From NCBI GenBank assembly GCA_016718605.1, contig JADKCY010000002.1:1823223-1887222 (forward strand): 64,000 bases of DNA. The letters run 5' to 3'. Of the stretch, positions 1-7,597 are shown one piece after another. The notes under the pieces were generated by a model. That model was not told the origin of the DNA, did not search any database, and was given only the letters and a program-made list of their open reading frames with translations. Positions within the stretch are counted from its first letter, which is position 1. Each line of letters begins with the position of its first letter. The position numbers and the translations under genes are program-made. The DNA is from Lysobacterales bacterium. GTDB taxonomy: Bacteria > Pseudomonadota > Gammaproteobacteria > Xanthomonadales > Xanthomonadaceae.

Positions 1-407
1 TTGACGGGTTGATCGCTCAGGACGCCGTCCAACGCCCAGGTCAATCGTTCCGGCAGCAAACGCCAAGCTGCACGCATGCCGACCCGTGCACGGCTTTCAT
101 CCGCGAAACTGTCATCAAGATAGCTGCGCCGTTCTAGGTCACCCGCTGCCTGCAGGCTCAGCAGGTCGCCTTCCTGGGTCAGTGCGAAGCCGATGTAGGG
201 GGCGATCGCGGTGTCACTGACGATCGGACCAAAGGCGGGATCGTCGGTGACCGGCTGACGAGCGATGTTGTCGCTATGCTCGGCGAACAGGCCAATCCGA
301 TAGTTGAGGTCGACGGCAAAGCCGGGACAGCTGAGCGCGAGCAGACAGACCGTGCTGAGGCTGCGTCGCAGGATCGTTGCCGGGCGCGGCAAGGTTGTCG
401 CCGTCAT
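1..407 (-). CDS. Outer-membrane beta-barrel protein of an XrtA-type EPS locus, 3' part missing
   Basis: The gene runs off the left edge, leaving about 135 N-terminal residues. The start is an ATG at 407 with AGGAG eight bases upstream (416-420). The first ~31 residues look like a signal peptide: a basic stretch, a hydrophobic core (STVCLLALS) and a cleavage-like ...GFA-V. The mature part (LNYRIGLFAEHSDNIAR, then alternating polar/hydrophobic strands) resembles the outer-membrane beta-barrel proteins that follow the chain-length and kinase genes in exosortase A EPS loci. It lies 28 bases downstream of the kinase-like gene, so it is probably the last visible member of that leftward operon. A role in polymer export or anchoring is inferred from context only. 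Confidence 0.6.
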   Translation of the reverse strand, partial: MTATTLPRPATILRRSLSTVCLLALSCPGFAVDLNYRIGLFAEHSDNIARQPVTDDPAFGPIVSDTAIAPYIGFALTQEGDLLSLQAAGDLERRSYLDDSFADESRARVGMRAAWRLLPERLTWALDGVLSDQPV

Positions 408-435
408 GATGAGGGCTCCTTCGGGCAGGGTCGCG

Positions 436-1149
436 TCATGGCACACGGTTGAACACCACGCCCGCCAAACGCTGTGGATCCAACACAGCGCTTGCGCTCT
501 GCACGGCGGCGGGTGTGTCGCGGCCATAGCCCGCGACCAACACACAGCAATCGGTCATCGTGGCAAGAATGCGGGTGTCAGGGGAGGCATTGGCGGCTGG
601 CGCATCAAGGATCACCGTGACCTTTTCGGCGACACTGCGCAGCGAGTCGATCATGCCGCGCATGCGGGCGTGGCCGAGTAGATCGCCACTCGCTTCGCGG
701 CGCGTGCCGACCGGCAGGAGCGTCAAGCGCGCCAGACCACTCGGATACAACACGTCAGCCAGGTTGTCGACGCGACCCTCTAGGTAATCCACTAGGCCGC
801 CGTTGCGCACTTCGACATCCAGACGCTGATGCAAGCAGGGCTGACGCAAATTGCAGTCAACCAAAATAACTTGCCGGGTTTCATCGAACGCGAAGGCTGC
901 GGCGAGATTGAGTGCGACGTAACTGCCGCCGCTACCTCTCGCCACGGGCGCCACCAGTAGCACCTCGACGCGGCTGTCAGTGCGCGCCAGCAACTGCGTG
1001 CGGAGATCGCGGAAGGCATCGGCGGGGCGTGCGTCCTGCATATCGTGGCGGACGATTCGGCGCGCATCCAGTTGACGCGAATCGAGCCGCTGCACGGCCG
1101 ATTCGCTGGGTACCAGTGCCGCCGAGCGTGAGTCATTGTCAGAAGTCAT
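436..1149 (-). CDS. Tyrosine-autokinase-like ATPase of EPS export (BY-kinase/CpsD type) with degenerate P-loop
   Basis: This 237-residue protein has the fold signature of the bacterial tyrosine kinases that partner Wzz proteins: a Walker A region followed by VALNLAAAFA, a Walker A' strand (VILVDCNLRQPCLHQ) and a Walker B-like strand (VTVILDAPA). Its ATG (1149) overlaps the stop of the wzz-like gene as ATGA, so the two are translationally coupled; a longer frame upstream lies inside wzz and is less likely. The usual GEGKST loop reads GSGGSY, so the P-loop lysine is absent. No C-terminal tyrosine cluster is visible; the protein ends VVFNRVP. It may be a non-catalytic partner of the Wzz protein rather than an active kinase. 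The family is clear; loss of activity is inferred. Confidence 0.75.
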   Translation of the reverse strand: MTSDNDSRSAALVPSESAVQRLDSRQLDARRIVRHDMQDARPADAFRDLRTQLLARTDSRVEVLLVAPVARGSGGSYVALNLAAAFAFDETRQVILVDCNLRQPCLHQRLDVEVRNGGLVDYLEGRVDNLADVLYPSGLARLTLLPVGTRREASGDLLGHARMRGMIDSLRSVAEKVTVILDAPAANASPDTRILATMTDCCVLVAGYGRDTPAAVQSASAVLDPQRLAGVVFNRVP

Positions 1150-2705
1150 CACAACAGTGCTCCTCGACTGAAGGCCAGCACAAAGTAGACGCCCAACGCG
1201 GATAGCACGATCACTGCGGCCATCCACAGACGCAGCCGCTGTTTCCGCTGATCACTGCGCGTCTGGTATTCGGGAATGCTGACCAGTACCGGCAATCCGC
1301 TGAGCTCGGCCAATTGCCCGGCATGCCGGGCACGCGGATCAAACTGCACCAGCAGGAACAGGATCAACAGCGGTACAGCGATGGCCCCCAGCACCCCTGC
1401 GACAGCAAAGTGCAGCAGGCGCAACCCGCTGGCGCGCAATGGCAGCGCCGCAGGCTCCTGGACGCGGAAACTCAAGCCGCGCTGCTCGGCATCCAGATTC
1501 ATCGACACGCGGGCGTTTTCGCGCCGCCGCAGCAGATCCTGATAGATGTCACGGTTGACTTCGTAGTCGCGGGTCAGTTCGGCGAGCGCGGCTTCGGAGT
1601 CCGCGACACGGCGGCCACGCTCGAGTTCTTCCTGCATGATGCCTTCGTTGTCACCAATGCGGGCGCGCAAAGCAGCCATCTCGCTGCGGACTTTGGCGAG
1701 GTCCGAGCGCAGTTGCTGGTACAGCGGGTTGCTGGTGGCGGCGTCGTCGTTTGCGGTGCCATTGGCCTGTGCAGTTTCCTCGCGTCGCAGCACTGCTTTC
1801 AAATCGTCGATCTGGTGACGCAGACGCACGACATCGGGATAGGAGTCCGTGTAGTCGAGCAACAGGGTGTCGAGCTGGTTTTGCAGTTCCAGCAAACGGA
1901 GCCGGGTTTGCGAGGCACGACTGCGCACATCCGAGACTTCCGCTTCGCCCGACATTTGTGCCTGCAATGACGTTTCACGCATCTGCATTTCAGCGAGATC
2001 CGTGCGAGCGGTTTCGATCCGTCCGCGAATTTGCGAGATGCGTTCGCGCACATCGACGTCGGTACCTGGGCGCGCATCCAGATTGCCTGCGCGGAAAGCC
2101 TTCAGTTTGTCTTCGGCTTCGGTCAGTTTGGCGTGGTATTCGTCGACGCGCGCAGCAATGAACTCATAGGCTTCGCGACTCTCACGTTCTTTGGCGGCGA
2201 GACTTTCACTGATGAACAGATCGGCGAAGCGCTGCGCCACCTTGAAGGCGCGCTCGGGCTGACTGTCGTGGTAGCTGATCTGGATGAGGTTTTCACCCGG
2301 GCTGTCGATCAGGGTGCGTTGCTTGATTTCCTCGCCGATGCGTTCACGCGCCAACGCATCCGGATTGGACGCCGACCAACCACCCGTCGTCAGCACGTCT
2401 TCCATCAGTCGTCGACTGAAGATCACCTCACTGGCAATTCGCGCACGGTCACCGACACTGGTGGCAACTGCGCGACCTTCCATCAGTGGCGCGATGATGT
2501 TGCCTTCGCCGACGAGGATGGTGGTGGCTGACACGAACTTCTTCGGCCAGAGCACGCCAATCCCCAGCGTCAACAGTGCGATCAGCGCAAAAATGATTGC
2601 CAGCAGCAAGGCGTTGCGCTTGAGCTCTCCCCACACGGTGGGCAGTCGACTCAGCACTTCTTGCACGCCCCCGCCCGGCGTCTCGACTGCCATCGGAAAG
2701 TTCAC
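1149..2705 (-). CDS. Polysaccharide chain-length determinant, Wzz/GumC type
   Basis: A 518-residue inner-membrane polysaccharide co-polymerase. A first membrane segment lies around residues 30-55 (LLLAIIFALIALLTLGIGVL). A long periplasmic coiled-coil region (about 170-400, rich in E, R, Q and A) follows, then a proline-containing second segment (RLLHFAVAGVLGAIAVP) and a last hydrophobic stretch near the C-terminus. Size and the large coiled coil fit the chain-length proteins of XrtA EPS loci rather than short O-antigen Wzz. The start is GTG at 2705, overlapping the export-protein stop as GTGA. It should set polymer length together with the kinase-like protein downstream. The separate C-terminal kinase domain found in Wzc is missing, in line with a split system. 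Confidence 0.85.
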   Translation of the reverse strand: MNFPMAVETPGGGVQEVLSRLPTVWGELKRNALLLAIIFALIALLTLGIGVLWPKKFVSATTILVGEGNIIAPLMEGRAVATSVGDRARIASEVIFSRRLMEDVLTTGGWSASNPDALARERIGEEIKQRTLIDSPGENLIQISYHDSQPERAFKVAQRFADLFISESLAAKERESREAYEFIAARVDEYHAKLTEAEDKLKAFRAGNLDARPGTDVDVRERISQIRGRIETARTDLAEMQMRETSLQAQMSGEAEVSDVRSRASQTRLRLLELQNQLDTLLLDYTDSYPDVVRLRHQIDDLKAVLRREETAQANGTANDDAATSNPLYQQLRSDLAKVRSEMAALRARIGDNEGIMQEELERGRRVADSEAALAELTRDYEVNRDIYQDLLRRRENARVSMNLDAEQRGLSFRVQEPAALPLRASGLRLLHFAVAGVLGAIAVPLLILFLLVQFDPRARHAGQLAELSGLPVLVSIPEYQTRSDQRKQRLRLWMAAVIVLSALGVYFVLAFSRGALL

Positions 2706-3376
2706 AGCGCACGCTCCGGAACCGTAATCACGTCGCCAGGCTGCACGTCGATATTGGTATCTAGTTCACCGGACTTGAGAATGTCGCCCAGCTTGATGGC
2801 CACACTGTGGGTCCCGGCGCTCGCCTGTTTGCGAAACAAACGGGTGCGGTTGGGGGCCGCGAAATCGGTTACGCCGCCAGCTTCCAGCACGGCATCCAGC
2901 ACCGTCATGCCCTGACGATAGGGAATGGAAACCGGCTGCCGGACCGCACCCGTCACCCGCACGCGGGAAATGAACTCGTGGCTGCGCAATTCGGTGAGGA
3001 TCACCGCCACTTTGGGGTCGCGCACAAAGGCCGCCAATCGCGCTTGAATGTCGTCGGAAACCTCTTGCGGCATCCGGCCGCCAGCGATGACATCGCCGAT
3101 CAATGGGACCGAGATCCGTCCGTCCGGACGCACGGGAACGCTGACACTCAACTCCGGATTGCGCCACACGGCGATCTGCAGTTGGTCGTCGACACCGATG
3201 CGGTAGATGCCAGCGGTGTCGTTGCTGTCAGCAGTTGCTGCCTCGGGAAGGTCATCGGTCTGTGCGGCGGTGGCCAGAATGGGCGTGCCAAACAAGGCCA
3301 GCGCCATCAATAGCAGGCTCCAGACGCACTTCCGGCAGCAAACCGTTAGGGCGTTGCGGGATGAAGTATTGAACAT
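2702..3376 (-). CDS. Polysaccharide export protein, Wza/EpsA-like, periplasmic/outer membrane
   Basis: A 224-residue secreted protein. A signal sequence (basic start, then VWSLLLMALALFGTPILATAAQ) is followed by a Poly_export domain (YRIGVDDQLQIAVWRNPEL ... GRISVPLIGDVIAGG) and a SLBB domain (VRVTGAVRQPVSIPYRQG, ending PGDVITVPERAL). I took the ATG at 3376 as start because GGAG lies six bases upstream; an in-frame ATG at 3400 would spoil the signal peptide. No lipobox cysteine is obvious at the cleavage site, unlike E. coli Wza. It is the first gene of the operon export - chain length - kinase-like - beta-barrel. Its leader (3377-3643) contains a strong hairpin and a Crp-type site. Confidence 0.85.
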   Translation of the reverse strand: MFNTSSRNALTVCCRKCVWSLLLMALALFGTPILATAAQTDDLPEAATADSNDTAGIYRIGVDDQLQIAVWRNPELSVSVPVRPDGRISVPLIGDVIAGGRMPQEVSDDIQARLAAFVRDPKVAVILTELRSHEFISRVRVTGAVRQPVSIPYRQGMTVLDAVLEAGGVTDFAAPNRTRLFRKQASAGTHSVAIKLGDILKSGELDTNIDVQPGDVITVPERAL

Positions 3377-3557
3377 GCACGACTCCAATTCTGAGGGCAT
3401 TTTCTGAGAGCATCTGGTCGGGTGGCTGGACGGGCCAGAGGAGGTGAGGCTGGAACTGCGCCGATGTGCGAAATTCGGCGCGATGCGACATCGCTGTAAC
3501 AATCGCGAAAACCTGTTCGGCACCGTCGCTCGGCACGCCGACCACACTCCGCATGCG

Positions 3558-3590
3558 GGTCAGGCCGGCGCCCTAGGGCGCCGGCTGACC
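3558..3590. promoter_or_regulatory. Strong GC-rich hairpin between divergent export and J-domain genes
   Basis: Two arms of about 15 bases, GGTCAG(G)CCGGCGCCC and GGGCGCCGGCTGACC, are separated by two bases and pair fully apart from one bulged G. It sits 182 bases upstream of the export-protein start and 54 bases from the Crp-type site. No gene ends here, so an ordinary end-of-gene terminator is unlikely, and no T-run follows on either strand. It could be a leader attenuator or RNA structure of the EPS operon, or a protein-binding palindrome. Confidence 0.5.
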
Positions 3591-3643
3591 ACCAGCTGCA
3601 CAAACTCAGCCAGCCTGCGATCATAGTGCAGCTTCCAACGTTT

Positions 3644-3659
3644 TGTGAGCCCCATCACA
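3644..3659. promoter_or_regulatory. Perfect Crp/Clp-type binding site
   Basis: TGTGA-GCCCCA-TCACA matches the Crp consensus TGTGA-N6-TCACA at all ten fixed positions. It lies between the leftward EPS export operon (start 3376) and the rightward J-domain gene. In Xanthomonas the Crp homologue Clp controls EPS genes, which fits this locus; regulation here is an inference. Confidence 0.6.
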
Positions 3660-3683
3660 TTTATTTGCGGTCTTTGGATCCCC

Positions 3684-4328
3684 GTGCCCCATCTACACGA
3701 CTACCTTGCCGACTACCGACGCTTGGGCCTTGCCGCGGACTGCAGCTTGCCCGAACTGCAGCAGGCATGGCGTCGCGCAGTGGCTGAGAATCACCCGGAT
3801 CGCGCACGGCAGGGTGCATCCAGCGAGGCGTTAGTGGAGGTGTCCCAGGCGTATCGCCGCTTGCGCCGCTTCGAGCGCCGCTATGGCCGACTGCCGGGAC
3901 AAACGCCGGAGACCGCCGCCCGCGCGACGCGTTTGGACACGACGGCGGCGCGCAGGGCCGAGAATGCCCTGACGTCGTCACCGCGGTACGCCGTGGCACT
4001 ATGTTGGGGCGCTGCCTTGCTTGGCGCACTGCTGCTTCTGCAATGGGCGGCATCGAATCGCGTACCCCGCTCGCTGGAGGCGCCGGTGCGGGTTGATCTG
4101 CCGAGTCAGACCCTCTCACCACGGGCGCCGGATCGTGTGATCCGGATCGGTGACACGGCGGCGGACGTCCATCGCGTGCTGGGAGAGCCGATCCTGCGTG
4201 AGGGCGACACCTGGGAGTACGGGCCGTCACATGTCCGCTTCGAACGTCAACGTGTGGTTGGCTGGTACAGCTCCCCGATGGCACCGCTGCCGGTCGATTC
4301 AGGGTCAGCTCCCACCGCGACCCGCTGA
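3684..4328 (+). CDS. Membrane-anchored J-domain protein with SmpA-like C-terminal part
   Basis: A 214-residue protein. The N-terminal ~65 residues form a J-domain (YRRLGL...LQQAWRRAV...) with an intact HPD at about residues 37-39, which in DnaJ proteins stimulates Hsp70. One membrane segment follows near residues 102-123 (LCWGAALLGALLLLQW), then a C-terminal region (IRIGDTAADVHRVLGEP ... TWEYG) like SmpA/OmlA-type small lipoprotein domains. The start is uncertain: a GTG at 3645 also opens the frame but lies inside the Crp site and lacks a ribosome site, so I prefer the GTG at 3684. It is monocistronic and convergent with the sugar transferase. A chaperone role near the envelope EPS machinery is a guess from position. 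Confidence 0.65.
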   Translation: MPHLHDYLADYRRLGLAADCSLPELQQAWRRAVAENHPDRARQGASSEALVEVSQAYRRLRRFERRYGRLPGQTPETAARATRLDTTAARRAENALTSSPRYAVALCWGAALLGALLLLQWAASNRVPRSLEAPVRVDLPSQTLSPRAPDRVIRIGDTAADVHRVLGEPILREGDTWEYGPSHVRFERQRVVGWYSSPMAPLPVDSGSAPTATR

Positions 4329-4382
4329 TCGGCAGGCAGCGTTGGCGAGCCGCTGGACTGGCGTTGACTGCGCGGCCGAGCA

Positions 4383-5789
4383 TCAGCGTGCGCCTTTGCC
4401 AAACACGACCACTTCCACGGTCTGCAGCAGGGTCAGCAGATCGAACATGAAACTATGGTTCTTGACGTAGTACAGGTCGAACTTGAGCTTTTCTTCCGCA
4501 TCCTTGACTGATGCGCCATAGGCATATTTGAGCTGCGCCCAGCCTGTGATGCCCGGCTTCACCGCATGGCGCAAACCGTAGTAGGGAATCTCGCGCTCGA
4601 GTTGCTTGACGAACGTGGGGCGTTCGGGACGCGGACCGACGAAGCTCATGTCACCGCGTAACACGTTCCAGACTTGTGGCAGCTCGTCGATACGCAGTTT
4701 GCGGATGATCTTGCCAACCCGGGTGACGCGATCGTCGTCAGTGCTGGCCCAGCGCGCGACGCCATCTTTTTCCGCATCGATCCGCATGCTGCGGAACTTG
4801 ATCACATTGAAGCTCCGCCCACCGAGTCCGACGCGCTCCTGACGGTAGAGGACGGGCGCGCGCAGTCCGGATTCGAGCAGGATCGCCATCGCGGTCAACA
4901 GCATGATCGGAGTGGCCAGAACCAGCAGACTGCCGGATGCCAGGATGTCAAAGATCCGCTTGGTGGTTGTTCGGAATGCGCCCGTATCAAAGCCTTCTGC
5001 AAACACCAGCCAAGAGGGATTTACGACTTCCAGTTGGATACGTCCGGTCTCGTTCTCGATGAAATTGCCGATGTCGTTGACGGTGACGCCGAGCATGCGA
5101 CATTGCATCAACGCATCCATCGCCTCGCCGGCACGTGCGACGTCCATGGCGACCACGATCTCCTCCACCTCCAGATGGGTCACCAGTGCGACCAGACCGT
5201 CGGGCGTCTGCAACTGCAACTCCGCGGGAATGACCGAGGTGTCATCGCCGCAAGGCACGTAACCCACGACGCAAAAGGTATGTCGATCACTGACGCGGCG
5301 CATCCGTACGTGAATCTGCGCGGCGTGCTCACCGGTGCCGAGCACCAGCACTTTGCGTTGCAACAACTCCTCGCGCAGCGCACGCAACAGAATCGCCCGC
5401 GAGGTCAGGATGATTACCAATCCGATACCCAAAGCCAGGGCAAGCACACCTCGGCCGATCGTGCTGAGCGGCATGATGTACTGCGCCACGATCAACACCG
5501 CACCGCCAGCAATCGTCGCCGCGATCGCACGAACCGCGTGCCCGTTCAGTCCTTCGCGACTGTGCATCACATACATTCCGAACGCAGTCATCGCAACGAC
5601 GAGCACGGAAGCAAACACCAACGCACGTTGCAAGACATCGCCAAAGGCGAGCGTAAGCAGTTGTTCATTGCCGAAGAACCGGATCCAGGCGGCCAAATAG
5701 AAGGCCCCGACCAGCAGGGCATATTCGACTATCGCCAGGATGACCATCCATCGCCTTGCCGGATGCAAAGCATCACTCAACGAACGCAT
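4383..5789 (-). CDS. Undecaprenyl-phosphate sugar-1-phosphate transferase (EPS initiating transferase)
   Basis: A 468-residue membrane enzyme of the polyprenyl glycosylphosphotransferase family, which starts polysaccharide repeat units by moving a sugar-1-phosphate to undecaprenyl phosphate. Four N-terminal membrane helices (about residues 15-135) precede a Rossmann-like domain (KVLVLGTGEHAAQIHVRM). A further membrane segment (ASGSLLVLATPIMLLTAMAI) leads to the catalytic domain with VLYRQERVGLGGRSFNVIKFRSM, the RKLRIDELPQVWNVLRGDMS block and the VKPGITGWAQ loop. I chose the ATG at 5789, with GAGG about six bases upstream, over longer readings that add a non-membrane extension. The family is close to the transferases of PEP-CTERM-associated EPS loci. 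The sugar used cannot be read from sequence. Confidence 0.9.
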   Translation of the reverse strand: MRSLSDALHPARRWMVILAIVEYALLVGAFYLAAWIRFFGNEQLLTLAFGDVLQRALVFASVLVVAMTAFGMYVMHSREGLNGHAVRAIAATIAGGAVLIVAQYIMPLSTIGRGVLALALGIGLVIILTSRAILLRALREELLQRKVLVLGTGEHAAQIHVRMRRVSDRHTFCVVGYVPCGDDTSVIPAELQLQTPDGLVALVTHLEVEEIVVAMDVARAGEAMDALMQCRMLGVTVNDIGNFIENETGRIQLEVVNPSWLVFAEGFDTGAFRTTTKRIFDILASGSLLVLATPIMLLTAMAILLESGLRAPVLYRQERVGLGGRSFNVIKFRSMRIDAEKDGVARWASTDDDRVTRVGKIIRKLRIDELPQVWNVLRGDMSFVGPRPERPTFVKQLEREIPYYGLRHAVKPGITGWAQLKYAYGASVKDAEEKLKFDLYYVKNHSFMFDLLTLLQTVEVVVFGKGAR

Positions 5790-6215
5790 AACTACCTCGA
5801 AGCACTTCCTCACAACGGTCGGCTGACCGTTGTGCACGCAGGGCGCATACCATACGGCCCTGCGCGAGAGTTTGGGCACTTGCCAACTGCTATGCAGGTG
5901 AGCAATTGCTACGAATTGTCAATCGCGGTGTTTGCGATCGGACTCGCTGCACAATCGAACGAAGGTGCTGGAAACTGGCATGACAGCATGGGCTGCCGAA
6001 TTGCGATCAATGAAGGCCGGTACTGGTCGACAGCGCAGCTTGGTTCGCCGTTTTGCGTCGCTTTTCGACGAAGTTTGCTGCATGTGGGCGCAGCGAGGTC
6101 GGCAATGATTGCCGGACCATCCACATGCAGGACGGAAATCCAGCGCGCTGGCGGTGCGGCATGCGGCGCGGCAGTAGATGTAAAGAATCGTCATACCTGA
6201 GCACCGGGAATCGTC
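5790..6215. promoter_or_regulatory. Divergent promoter region of sugar transferase and UDP-sugar dehydrogenase
   Basis: A 426-base gap between divergent genes. It must hold promoters for both, but I could not fix -35/-10 pairs with confidence. No Crp-type site, repeat or convincing small gene is visible; the AT-richer part is around 5890-5960. Confidence 0.4.
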
Positions 6216-7502
6216 ATGAGCATCAGCGTGGAATCAGAGAAGCTTCGTTTGGGCATCATCGGCTTGGGTTACGTGGGCCTTCCGCTGGCAGTGGAGTTTG
6301 GTCGTCACCTGCCGACACTGGGATTCGACATCAATGCGCAGCGAATTGCCGAGCTGCGTTCAGGCGTCGATCACACCTTGGAAGTTGAGCCGCAGGAGCT
6401 GCAGCGCGCGACCCACTTGAGCTACAGCGCCGAACGCGATGACCTGAATGCGTGCAACGTCTATATCGTCACGGTGCCGACGCCGATTGACGCCGCCAAG
6501 CGTCCCGACTTCACACCGTTGATCAGCGCCAGTCGAACGGTCGGACAGACCCTGCGTCGCGGCGATGTGGTCATCTTCGAGTCCACGGTGTACCCAGGTG
6601 CGACCGAAGAGGTTTGCGTACCGGTCATCGAGCGGGAATCCGGCTTGACCTACAACGTCGACTTCTACTGTGGCTACAGTCCCGAACGCATTAACCCGGG
6701 CGACAAGGCCCATCGCTTGCCAGACATCGTCAAGGTAACCTCTGGTTCAACGCCGGCCATTGCCGAGTTTGTTGACGCACTGTATCGCCGCATCATTCGC
6801 GCAGGCACGCACAAGGCCTCCAGTATCCGCGTGGCCGAAGCGGCCAAGGTGATCGAGAACACCCAGCGGGATTTGAATATCGCCTTGATCAATGAGTTGG
6901 CGCAGATCTTTTCAAAGCTGGGCATCGATACGCTGGAAGTGCTCGAAGCGGCAGGTACCAAATGGAATTTCCTGCCCTTCCGGCCGGGGCTGGTCGGCGG
7001 GCACTGCATTGGTGTGGATCCCTACTACCTGACCCACAAGGCGCAGGAGATCGGCTATCAGCCCGAGGTCATTCTGGCTGGGCGGCGCATCAATGACGGC
7101 ATGGGTGAGCATGTCGCCAACCGGGTCGTTCGGCTGATGACCCGCAAGCGGATCAATGTGGTGGACGCGCGGGTGCTGATTTTGGGCTTGGCATTCAAAG
7201 AGAACTGTCCGGACCTGCGGAATACCCGTGTCGTCGATGTCATTGCCGAGTTGCGCGCCTATGGGTTGGCCGTCGATGTGCATGATCCTTGGGTCAGCGC
7301 TGATGAGGCGCGCGCCGAATACGGATTGAATCTGATCGCGGCGCCTGCCAACGGTGCCTACGACGCTATCGTGCTCTGCGTGGCACATCGGGAGTTCATG
7401 GCCCATGGCGCGGTCGCGTTGCGCGCCTATGGAAAGCCGGGCGCTGTGCTGTTCGACGTCAAGAGCATGCTGCCGCGCGATGGCGTCGATGAACGGCTGT
7501 GA
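6216..7502 (+). CDS. tviB: UDP-N-acetyl-hexosamine/UDP-sugar C6 dehydrogenase, TviB/WbpA type
   Basis: A 428-residue NAD-dependent UDP-sugar dehydrogenase. The N-terminal NAD fold has LGIIGLGYVGLPLAVEFG; the middle has the family blocks FYCGYSPERINPGDK and VAEAAKVIENTQRDLNIALINE. The catalytic cysteine sits in GLVGGHCIGVDPYYL, and the C-terminal UDP-binding domain contains ILGLAFKENCPDLRNTR. The sequence follows the TviB branch, which oxidises UDP-GlcNAc or UDP-GalNAc to the uronate, more closely than UDP-glucose dehydrogenases; the exact substrate is inferred. It feeds a uronic acid donor to the EPS pathway, together with the epimerase 95 bases downstream. The ATG at 6216 has only a weak GGGA-type ribosome site. 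Confidence 0.85.
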   Translation: MSISVESEKLRLGIIGLGYVGLPLAVEFGRHLPTLGFDINAQRIAELRSGVDHTLEVEPQELQRATHLSYSAERDDLNACNVYIVTVPTPIDAAKRPDFTPLISASRTVGQTLRRGDVVIFESTVYPGATEEVCVPVIERESGLTYNVDFYCGYSPERINPGDKAHRLPDIVKVTSGSTPAIAEFVDALYRRIIRAGTHKASSIRVAEAAKVIENTQRDLNIALINELAQIFSKLGIDTLEVLEAAGTKWNFLPFRPGLVGGHCIGVDPYYLTHKAQEIGYQPEVILAGRRINDGMGEHVANRVVRLMTRKRINVVDARVLILGLAFKENCPDLRNTRVVDVIAELRAYGLAVDVHDPWVSADEARAEYGLNLIAAPANGAYDAIVLCVAHREFMAHGAVALRAYGKPGAVLFDVKSMLPRDGVDERL

Positions 7503-7508
7503 TTGATT

Positions 7509-7524
7509 TGTGACACGGTTCACA
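7509..7524 (+). promoter_or_regulatory. Perfect Crp/Clp-type site upstream of the epimerase-NRPS operon
   Basis: TGTGA-CACGGT-TCACA matches the Crp consensus at all ten fixed positions. It lies 74 bases before the epimerase ATG, in the only sizeable gap (7503-7597) ahead of the rightward operon 7598-27834, so it is well placed to activate the whole epimerase/NRPS/galE unit. It is the second perfect site in this locus. Confidence 0.65.
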
Positions 7525-7597
7525 TTGTGTGGCCGCACTTGTTAAGCTGTTCTGCCGCGGATTCGAGCCGCGCTGGGCTCAAACTCTGGAGTAATGG

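Noticed and set aside
3645..3683. Upstream GTG start for the J-domain protein
   Set aside because: It falls inside the Crp-type site, has no ribosome site, and adds 13 residues ahead of the J-domain.
4674..6200. Long plus-strand frame of 508 codons opposite the sugar transferase
   Set aside because: It mirrors the transferase gene on the other strand and has His/Gln/Arg-rich composition without any domain; it is a high-GC shadow.
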